Assembly (NCBI RefSeq): GCF_008329645.1
Contig: NZ_CP043474.1
Span: 3,596,001-3,660,000, forward strand
DNA: 64,000 bases
Source of the DNA: Mycolicibacterium grossiae
Lineage (GTDB): Bacteria > Actinomycetota > Actinomycetes > Mycobacteriales > Mycobacteriaceae
Direction of reading: 5' to 3'
Part shown: positions 58,445 through 64,000 of the stretch, piece after piece
How the letters are laid out: every line of letters begins with the position of its first letter
Numbering within the stretch: position 1 is the stretch's first letter
Position numbers and translations under genes: made by a program
The notes under the pieces: model-generated
The model's input: the letters and a program-made list of their open reading frames with translations, nothing else
Told to the model about the DNA's origin: nothing
The model's database searches: none

Positions 58445-59607
58445 TGCGGATCGGGATGGTCTGCCCCTACTCGTTCGACGTCCCGGGCGGCGTGCAGGCG
58501 CACGTGCTGCAGCTCGCCGAGGTGATGCGCGGCTACGGGCACGAGGTGAGCGTGCTCGCCCCGTCCTCGCCGACCGTGACGCTGCCCGACTACGTCGTGT
58601 CCGGCGGCAAGGCCGTCCCCATCCCGTACAACGGGTCGGTCGCGCGGTTGCGATTCGGCCCGGTCACCCACCGGTTGGTGAAGAGGTGGATCGCCGACGG
58701 CGACTTCGACGTGCTGCACCTGCACGAGCCCAATGCGCCCAGCCTGTCGATGCTGGCCCTGCAGGCCGCCGAGGGGCCCATCGTCGCGACGTTCCACACG
58801 TCGACCACGAAGTCGTTGACGCTCAGCGTCTTTCAGGGCATCCTGCGGCCCTTCCACGAGAAGATCGTCGGCCGCATCGCGGTGTCGGATCTGGCGCGGC
58901 GGTGGCAGATGGAGGCGCTGGGCTCGGACGCGGTGGAGATCCCCAACGGCGTCGACGTGGCGTCGTTCGCCGACGCCCCGCTGCTGCCGGGCTACCCCCG
59001 CCCGGGCCGCTCGGTGCTGTTCCTCGGCCGCTACGACGAACCCCGCAAGGGGATGGCCGTGCTGCTGGGCGCGCTGCCGGGGCTGGTCGACGCCTTCGGT
59101 GACGTCGAGGTGCTCGTCGTCGGGCGCGGCAGCGAGGCCGAACTGCGCGAACGCGCCGGCGCGCTGGCCGGGCACCTGCGCTTCCTCGGTCTGGTCGACG
59201 ACGCGGAGAAGGCCTCGGCGCTGCGCAGCGCCGACGTGTACTGCGCGCCGAACACCGGCGGCGAGAGCTTCGGCATCGTGCTGGTCGAGGCGATGGCCGC
59301 GGGCACCCCGGTGGTGGCCAGCGACCTGGACGCGTTCCGCCGCGTACTCGTCGACGGCACCGCGGGCCGGCTGGTCCCGGTCGACGACGCCGGCGCGCTG
59401 TGCGCGGCGCTGGTCGAGGTGCTCGGCGACGACGCCCTGCGTGACCGCTACGTCACGGCGGCCACCGCGGCGGTGCGGCGGTACGACTGGTCGGTGGTCG
59501 CGCGGCAGATCATGCAGGTCTACGAGACGGTCGCCGGTGCCGGGGTGAAGGTGCGCGTGGCCGGGGTCCCGGCCGGCCGCGACGGCGCGCGGCGGACGGG
59601 CCGATGA
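58444..59607 (+). CDS. pimA: PI alpha-mannosyltransferase PimA
   Basis: 387 residues. GT4-type GT-B fold: N-terminal Pro-Gly-Gly-Val-Gln-x-His, central Leu-Phe-Leu-Gly-Arg-Tyr-Asp-Glu-Pro-Arg-Lys-Gly, and the Glu-x7-Glu motif Glu-Ser-Phe-Gly-Ile-Val-Leu-Val-Glu for GDP-mannose. Adds the first mannose to phosphatidylinositol. Start ATG lies in the patA stop (TGATG); the next gene overlaps (ATGA). The C-terminal extension of about 15 residues is Arg/Gly-rich. Confidence 0.96.
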   Translation: MRIGMVCPYSFDVPGGVQAHVLQLAEVMRGYGHEVSVLAPSSPTVTLPDYVVSGGKAVPIPYNGSVARLRFGPVTHRLVKRWIADGDFDVLHLHEPNAPSLSMLALQAAEGPIVATFHTSTTKSLTLSVFQGILRPFHEKIVGRIAVSDLARRWQMEALGSDAVEIPNGVDVASFADAPLLPGYPRPGRSVLFLGRYDEPRKGMAVLLGALPGLVDAFGDVEVLVVGRGSEAELRERAGALAGHLRFLGLVDDAEKASALRSADVYCAPNTGGESFGIVLVEAMAAGTPVVASDLDAFRRVLVDGTAGRLVPVDDAGALCAALVEVLGDDALRDRYVTAATAAVRRYDWSVVARQIMQVYETVAGAGVKVRVAGVPAGRDGARRTGR

Positions 59608-60638
59608 GCGTCGGGTGGCTGCTGCTGGCGCTCGGTGTGCTGCTGGTGGCGGTGCTCCTCGTCGGCGGCGTGTGGGCGGTGCAGACCGCGCACCGGCTGG
59701 ACCGCCTGCACGTCCGCTACGACCTGAGCTGGCAGGCTCTGGACGGCGCACTCGCCCGGCGCGCCGTGGTGGCGCGCGCGGTGGCGACCGACGCCTACGG
59801 CACCACCCCGGCCGGGCAGCGGCTCGCCGCGTGCGCCGACGCCGCCGAGCGGGCGCCGCGCGCGGCGCGCGAGACCGCCGAGAACGAACTGTCCGCCGCA
59901 CTCGCCCGCGTCGACCCGGCGTCGCTGCCGCTGGCGCTCGTCGCGGAACTCGCCGACGCCGAGGCCCGCGTCCTGCTCGCGCGCCGCTTCCACAACGACG
60001 CGGTGCGCGACACGCTGGCCCTGCGCGAGCGGCCGCTGGTGCGGCTGCTGCACCTCGGCGGCACCGCGGCGATGCCGACGTACTTCGAGATCGCCGAGCG
60101 GGCCACCCGCACCGTCGTCGCCCAGGTCGGCAAGCGCACCTCCGCACGCGTCGTCCTGCTCGACGAGCAGGGCTGCGTGCTGCTGTTCCGCGGCTCGGAC
60201 CCGGCGATCGAGACCGGCACCGCGCCGCGGTGGTGGTTCACGGTGGGCGGCGCGGTGCAGCCGGGGGAGGACCTGGCCGACGCCGCGGCCCGCGAAGTCG
60301 CCGAGGAGACCGGGCTGCGCGTCGACCCCGCCGACCTCATCGGGCCGGTGTGGCGGCGCGACGCCGTCATCGACTTCAACGGTTCGGTGGTGCGCAGCGA
60401 GGAGTTGTTCTTCGTGCACCGCACGGCCCGCTTCGAGCCGGTCACCACCGGCCACACCGCGCTGGAACGCCGCTACATCCTCGGACACCGGTGGTGTGAC
60501 GAAGACGTCATCCGCTCGCTGGTGGCCGGCGGGGAGCGGGTGTATCCCACCCAGCTGGCCGACCGGCTCGCCGAGGCGAACGAGCTGGCAGGAGGTACCG
60601 CCGCACTACCGGCGGGTGAGTGGGAGTCCATTCACTGA
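59604..60638 (+). CDS. NUDIX hydrolase with N-terminal membrane helix (Rv2609c-like)
   Basis: 344 residues. The N-terminal helix (about 4-28) anchors it to the membrane, followed by about 110 helical residues, then a NUDIX domain with the full box Gly-x5-Glu-x7-Arg-Glu-Val-x-Glu-Glu-x-Gly (about 214-236). The location in the PIM operon matches Rv2609c; the nucleotide or sugar-nucleotide substrate is unknown. Last gene of the coupled block. Confidence 0.9.
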   Translation: MSVGWLLLALGVLLVAVLLVGGVWAVQTAHRLDRLHVRYDLSWQALDGALARRAVVARAVATDAYGTTPAGQRLAACADAAERAPRAARETAENELSAALARVDPASLPLALVAELADAEARVLLARRFHNDAVRDTLALRERPLVRLLHLGGTAAMPTYFEIAERATRTVVAQVGKRTSARVVLLDEQGCVLLFRGSDPAIETGTAPRWWFTVGGAVQPGEDLADAAAREVAEETGLRVDPADLIGPVWRRDAVIDFNGSVVRSEELFFVHRTARFEPVTTGHTALERRYILGHRWCDEDVIRSLVAGGERVYPTQLADRLAEANELAGGTAALPAGEWESIH

Positions 60639-60727
60639 TTCGGGCGTCGATCCGCGGACCAGCTGCGGAACGATTCGATTTGGACCGGCCCTTAAACTGG
60701 ATCGGTACGTCTTTGGAGGAGATAACG

Positions 60728-61630
60728 GTGGAAAGCGCGGAGAACAACGGTCGGACCGGGACCGCGCGCGTCAAGCGCGGCATGGCCGAGATGCTCAAGG
60801 GCGGCGTCATCATGGACGTCGTCACGCCCGAGCAGGCGCGCATCGCCGAGGGCGCCGGCGCGGTGGCGGTGATGGCGCTCGAGCGCGTCCCCGCCGACAT
60901 CCGCGCCCAGGGCGGCGTGTCGCGGATGAGCGACCCCGACATGATCGAGGGCATCATCGACGCCGTCACCATCCCGGTGATGGCCAAGGCGCGCATCGGG
61001 CACTTCGTCGAGGCGCAGATCCTGCAGAGCCTCGGCGTGGACTACGTCGACGAGTCCGAGGTGCTGACCCCCGCCGACTACTCCAACCACATCGACAAGT
61101 GGCGCTTCACCGTGCCGTTCGTCTGCGGCGCAACGAATCTCGGCGAGGCGCTGCGCCGCCTCACCGAGGGCGCGGCGATGATCCGCTCCAAGGGCGAGGC
61201 CGGCACCGGCGACGTCTCGAACGCCACCACGCACATGCGCAAGATCGGCGGCGAGATCCGCCGGCTGACGACGCTGAGCGACGACGAGCTGTTCGTCGCG
61301 GCCAAGGAGCTGCAGGCGCCCTACGACCTCGTCGTCGAGGTCGCGCGCGCCGGCAAGCTGCCCGTCACGCTGTTCACCGCGGGCGGCATCGCCACCCCCG
61401 CCGACGCGGCGATGATGATGCAGCTCGGCGCCGAGGGCGTGTTCGTCGGCTCCGGGATCTTCAAGTCGGGCAATCCCGCCGAGCGCGCGGCGGCAATCGT
61501 CAAGGCCACGACGTTCTACGACGATCCCGACGTGCTGGCCAAGGTGTCGCGCGGTCTGGGCGAGGCGATGGTCGGCATCAACGTCGACGACATCCCCGTG
61601 CCGCACCGCCTCGCCGAACGCGGCTGGTAG
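60728..61630 (+). CDS. pdxS: Pyridoxal 5'-phosphate synthase lyase subunit
   Basis: 300 residues from GTG 60728 (GGAGGAGATAACG upstream). Family hallmarks: Met-Ala-Glu-Met-Leu-Lys-Gly-Gly-Val-Ile-Met-Asp, Met-Ala-Lys-Ala-Arg-Ile-Gly-His (first active-site Lys) and Arg-Ser-Lys-Gly-Glu-Ala-Gly-Thr-Gly (second). Condenses ribose 5-phosphate, glyceraldehyde 3-phosphate and ammonia to PLP with PdxT. In the 90-base gap before it, a strong ribosome binding site suggests independent expression. Confidence 0.96.
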   Translation: MESAENNGRTGTARVKRGMAEMLKGGVIMDVVTPEQARIAEGAGAVAVMALERVPADIRAQGGVSRMSDPDMIEGIIDAVTIPVMAKARIGHFVEAQILQSLGVDYVDESEVLTPADYSNHIDKWRFTVPFVCGATNLGEALRRLTEGAAMIRSKGEAGTGDVSNATTHMRKIGGEIRRLTTLSDDELFVAAKELQAPYDLVVEVARAGKLPVTLFTAGGIATPADAAMMMQLGAEGVFVGSGIFKSGNPAERAAAIVKATTFYDDPDVLAKVSRGLGEAMVGINVDDIPVPHRLAERGW

Positions 61631-61653
61631 GTAGCTGGTAGACATCTAGACCC

Positions 61654-62502
61654 ATGGCGATCGAAGAGATCCTCGACCTGGAGCAGATCGAGGTCAACAT
61701 CTATCGCGGCGGTGTGTTCAGCCCGGAATCGGGGTTCCTCCAGCGCACGTTCGGCGGCCACGTCGCCGGGCAGGCGCTGGTGTCCGCGGTGCGCACCGTC
61801 GATCCCCGGTTCCAGGTGCACTCGCTGCACGGGTACTTCCTCAAGGGCGGTGACGCGCGGTCGCCGTCGGTGTACACCGTCGAGCGCATCCGCGACGGCG
61901 GCTCGTTCTGCACGCGTCGGGTGAGCGCGATCCAGCACGGCGAGACGATCTTCTCGATGTCGGCGTCCTTCCAGACCGACCAGAGCGGCATCGAGCACCA
62001 AGACGCGATGCCCGCGGCGCCGCCGCCCGACGACATCCCCGACTTCAAGTCGGCGAGCAAGGTCTTCGACGATGCGAGCTTCCGCCAGTTCGACGAGTGG
62101 GACGTGCGCATCGTGCCGCGCGACCAGCTGCAGCGGCTGCCCGGCAAGGCCAGCCAGCAGCAGGTCTGGTTCCGGCACCGCGACCCGCTGCCCGACGACC
62201 CGGTGCTGCACATCTGCGCGCTGGCGTACCTCAGCGACCTGACGCTGCTGGGCTCGGCGCAGGTCAATCACATCGAGGAACGCAAGCACCTGATGGTGGC
62301 GTCGCTGGACCACGCCATGTGGTTCATGCGCCCGTTCCGCGCCGACGAATGGATGCTGTACGACCAGTCCTCGCCGTCGGCGTGCGGCGGCCGCGCGCTG
62401 ACCCAGGGCAAGCTGTTCAACCAGTACGGCGAGATGGTGGCGGCGGTCATGCAGGAGGGGCTGACCCGCTACCAGCGCGACTTCACCCCGTCGCGGTCGT
62501 GA
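61654..62502 (+). CDS. tesB: Acyl-CoA thioesterase II
   Basis: 282 residues. Double-hotdog TesB: Phe-Gly-Gly-His-Val-Ala-Gly-Gln-Ala-Leu (about 37-46), His-Gly-Tyr-Phe-Leu near 71, and Asp-His-Ala-Met-Trp-Phe near 228 (catalytic Asp). It hydrolyses medium/long acyl-CoA. It lies between pdxS and pdxT, as in M. tuberculosis (tesB2); stop overlaps pdxT (GTGA). Confidence 0.94.
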   Translation: MAIEEILDLEQIEVNIYRGGVFSPESGFLQRTFGGHVAGQALVSAVRTVDPRFQVHSLHGYFLKGGDARSPSVYTVERIRDGGSFCTRRVSAIQHGETIFSMSASFQTDQSGIEHQDAMPAAPPPDDIPDFKSASKVFDDASFRQFDEWDVRIVPRDQLQRLPGKASQQQVWFRHRDPLPDDPVLHICALAYLSDLTLLGSAQVNHIEERKHLMVASLDHAMWFMRPFRADEWMLYDQSSPSACGGRALTQGKLFNQYGEMVAAVMQEGLTRYQRDFTPSRS

Positions 62503-63092
62503 AGCCGCCCCGGGTCGGCGTCCTCGCGCTGCAGGGCGACACCCGCGAACACCTCGCCGCCCTGCGCGAGGCCGGCGCCGACGCGTGCACGGTCCGCCGC
62601 CGAGAGGAACTCGACGCCGTCGACGCGCTGGTGATCCCGGGCGGGGAGTCCACCACGATGAGCCACCTGCTGCGCGAGCTGGACCTGTTGGAGCCGCTGC
62701 GCGCCCGCCTGGCCGACGGCATGCCGGCCTACGGGTCGTGCGCCGGGATGATCCTGCTGGCCGGCGAGATCGTGGACGCGGGCGTGCCGGGCCGCGAGGC
62801 GCTGCCGCTCGGCGGGCTCGACATCACGGTGCGACGCAACGCGTTCGGTCGCCAGGTCGACTCGTTCGAGGACGACATCGACTTCACCGGGCTCGACGGC
62901 ACCGTGCACGCGGTCTTCATCCGCGCGCCGTGGGTCGAGCGGGTCGGCGACGGCGTCGAGGTGCTGGCGCGGGCCGCGGGTCACCCGGTCGCGGTGCGCC
63001 AGGGCCGCGTCGTCGCGACGGCATTCCACCCCGAGGTCACCGGTGACCGCCGGGTGCACCAGCTGTTCGTCGACTCCCTGACCTCTCGGTGA
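62499..63092 (+). CDS. pdxT: PLP synthase glutaminase subunit
   Basis: 197 residues from GTG overlapping tesB. Class I-type glutaminase: nucleophile Cys81 in Tyr-Gly-Ser-Cys-Ala-Gly-Met-Ile, catalytic His177 and Glu179 in Phe-His-Pro-Glu, and Pro-Gly-Gly-Glu-Ser-Thr near 47-52. Supplies ammonia to PdxS. The convergent hydrolase gene overlaps its last 56 bases. Confidence 0.96.
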   Translation: MKPPRVGVLALQGDTREHLAALREAGADACTVRRREELDAVDALVIPGGESTTMSHLLRELDLLEPLRARLADGMPAYGSCAGMILLAGEIVDAGVPGREALPLGGLDITVRRNAFGRQVDSFEDDIDFTGLDGTVHAVFIRAPWVERVGDGVEVLARAAGHPVAVRQGRVVATAFHPEVTGDRRVHQLFVDSLTSR

Positions 63093-64000
63093 GGATCGGC
63101 ACCAACAGGCGCGAAGACGACCGGACCGTATTGCGACTGCTGGTCCCGACCGTGGCGTGCCGAAAGTTCATGATCGCCGGCACCGACGGGTCCTGGTCGT
63201 CGCCGGCCAGGACGAGCCGTAGGCGGTCGCCGGCGGCGACGTGACGGGCGTTCGGCACGAGGGGGATGCGGTACTCGACGTCCTCACCGATCGGTACCGC
63301 CGTCGCGACGCGGCAGCGCAGGACCGGTGCGCCGGGGGTGCTGACGCTCTCGTCCACCTCGCGCAAGCTTGCGCGCAACCACCCCGACGTCACGTCGGAC
63401 TCCGTGCCATCGGCAGCGACGTGGCGAAGCGTGGCGATCCAAGCGGTGTCGGCGGCGGTGGCGGCTGCGACGAGGCGCAGTTCGATCTCTCCGACGAGGT
63501 CGAAGGGTTCGACGAACGCCTCGGTGGTCCAGCTGAGGTGCGACGGCGGGTCGATGGCGCTCGGCCGGGCGCGACCCAGCCCCGCCCCCAGCGTCAGGAA
63601 CGTCCGGGCGCCCGGCTCTCCCTCGGTGTCGGCGAGTAGGCCATCGGCGCGCAGGGCCAATTCCCGATGAGCCGTGGTCGGCGGCCAGGTGGCGCTCGAA
63701 CGCCATCCGTCGGTACCCGGCAGGGCGTAGCGAACCGGGTCGCCGTCGAGGATGCCGGTGTCGCGACCCTTGAGCCAGTGGTCGTACCAGGCCAGCGCCT
63801 CGACGTGCAAACTCTCCCACGGCCACGTCAGCCCGTACTCGCCGAGCATCCCGAGACGCACGTTCGGGTTGTGCGCCAACGCCTTCCACGCAACGAAGGT
63901 CGAAGGGAGGTGTAGCGGCACGTTCTGCCAGTCGCACCCGAGATAGACCGGGACGTCGACGTCGCGCAGCAGCGGCACCAGATCGCGCTCGTCCCACCAT
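63037..64000 (-). CDS. CocE/NonD-family hydrolase, C-terminal part (gene continues beyond window)
   Basis: The frame is open to the window's right edge, so the start and the catalytic Ser region lie outside. Visible are the end of the alpha/beta hydrolase domain (Leu-Gly-Cys-Asp-Trp-Gln-Asn, Trp-Tyr-Asp-His-Trp-Leu-Lys-Gly, typical of CocE/X-Pro dipeptidyl-peptidase-like proteins) and the C-terminal jelly-roll domain (Leu-Arg-Leu-Val-Ala-Ala-Ala-Thr-Ala-Ala-Asp, then Gly-Asp-Arg-Leu-Arg-Leu-Val-Leu-Ala-Gly). The last 14 codons are Arg/Gly-rich and overlap pdxT, so an earlier end in related strains is possible. Confidence 0.85.
   Translation of the reverse strand, partial: WWDERDLVPLLRDVDVPVYLGCDWQNVPLHLPSTFVAWKALAHNPNVRLGMLGEYGLTWPWESLHVEALAWYDHWLKGRDTGILDGDPVRYALPGTDGWRSSATWPPTTAHRELALRADGLLADTEGEPGARTFLTLGAGLGRARPSAIDPPSHLSWTTEAFVEPFDLVGEIELRLVAAATAADTAWIATLRHVAADGTESDVTSGWLRASLREVDESVSTPGAPVLRCRVATAVPIGEDVEYRIPLVPNARHVAAGDRLRLVLAGDDQDPSVPAIMNFRHATVGTSSRNTVRSSSRLLVPILTERSGSRRTAGAPGGHR

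Overview
The window is high-GC actinobacterial chromosome, almost certainly a fast-growing mycobacterium (Mycolicibacterium-like). The main evidence is the 54-63 kb block, which carries the mycobacterial order thrS - HIT hydrolase - pgsA - patA - pimA - NUDIX - pdxS - tesB - pdxT (phosphatidylinositol-mannoside synthesis plus PLP synthase). It is supported by an MmpL transporter, a PAS-RsbU-RsbW-STAS protein like M. tuberculosis Rv1364c, an Rv1733c-like membrane protein, a WhiB3-like protein, DUF3349, F420/LLM and Ddn-type enzymes, and many GTG and leaderless starts.

Layout. (1) Bases 1 to about 9.64 kb are the right-hand end of a prophage. It holds a tail-assembly-region gene, a very long tape measure gene whose reading frame breaks at a run of seven C, two small late genes, a divergent regulator/45-residue-peptide unit, a few hypothetical genes, and a two-gene minus-strand unit (zinc ribbon plus cytoplasmic trypsin-like protease). 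The prophage abuts the 3' end of a tRNA-Val(GAC) gene, its probable attachment site. (2) 9.6-10.3 kb is a tRNA cluster: Val(GAC), Cys(GCA) and Gly(GCC) on the minus strand, Val(CAC) on the plus strand. (3) 10.3-34.8 kb is a stress/redox region: a SigF-type partner-switch protein, a GGEEF cyclase, a reductase/dehydrogenase/hydrolase operon, an MFS-UspA fusion, a TetR-controlled flavoenzyme pair with two perfect palindromes, an orphan mmpL, hemerythrin, a P450-GAF pair, a Mn-catalase operon with a SigF-like promoter, an Rv1733c-like protein and a small secreted Cys protein. (4) 34.8-54.1 kb is accessory metabolism: three LLM flavin/F420 oxidoreductases, WhiB plus a membrane rhodanese, a zinc metallopeptidase plus DUF3349, a beta-alanine-type catabolic pair with its PucR regulator, a Ddn-like protein, short-chain dehydrogenases, a cytochrome b/molybdopterin oxidoreductase with an internal twin-arginine motif, hydrolases and a thioesterase. 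(5) 54.2-63.1 kb is the conserved thrS-PIM-pdx block. The window ends inside a CocE/NonD-family hydrolase.

How the parts relate. The PIM block is translationally coupled through overlapping stop/start codons. It gathers PI-phosphate synthase, mannosyltransferase PimA and acyltransferase PatA, which act in succession at the inner membrane. Several 10-34 kb genes fit one SigF/dormancy-type stress programme: the multidomain phosphatase/kinase/antagonist, a separate RsbW-like ATPase, Mn catalase and hemerythrin with SigF-like promoters, and the Rv1733c-like protein. The most interesting unexplained items are the protease/zinc-ribbon cargo at the prophage-tRNA junction, the tape-measure frame break, the tiny divergent peptide/repressor unit, and the probable Sec/Tat dual-targeted Mo-oxidoreductase.

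Limits. All calls come from reading the sequence and recognising families. No database search, structure prediction or folding was run. Start codons are chosen from ribosome binding sites, overlaps and family length.
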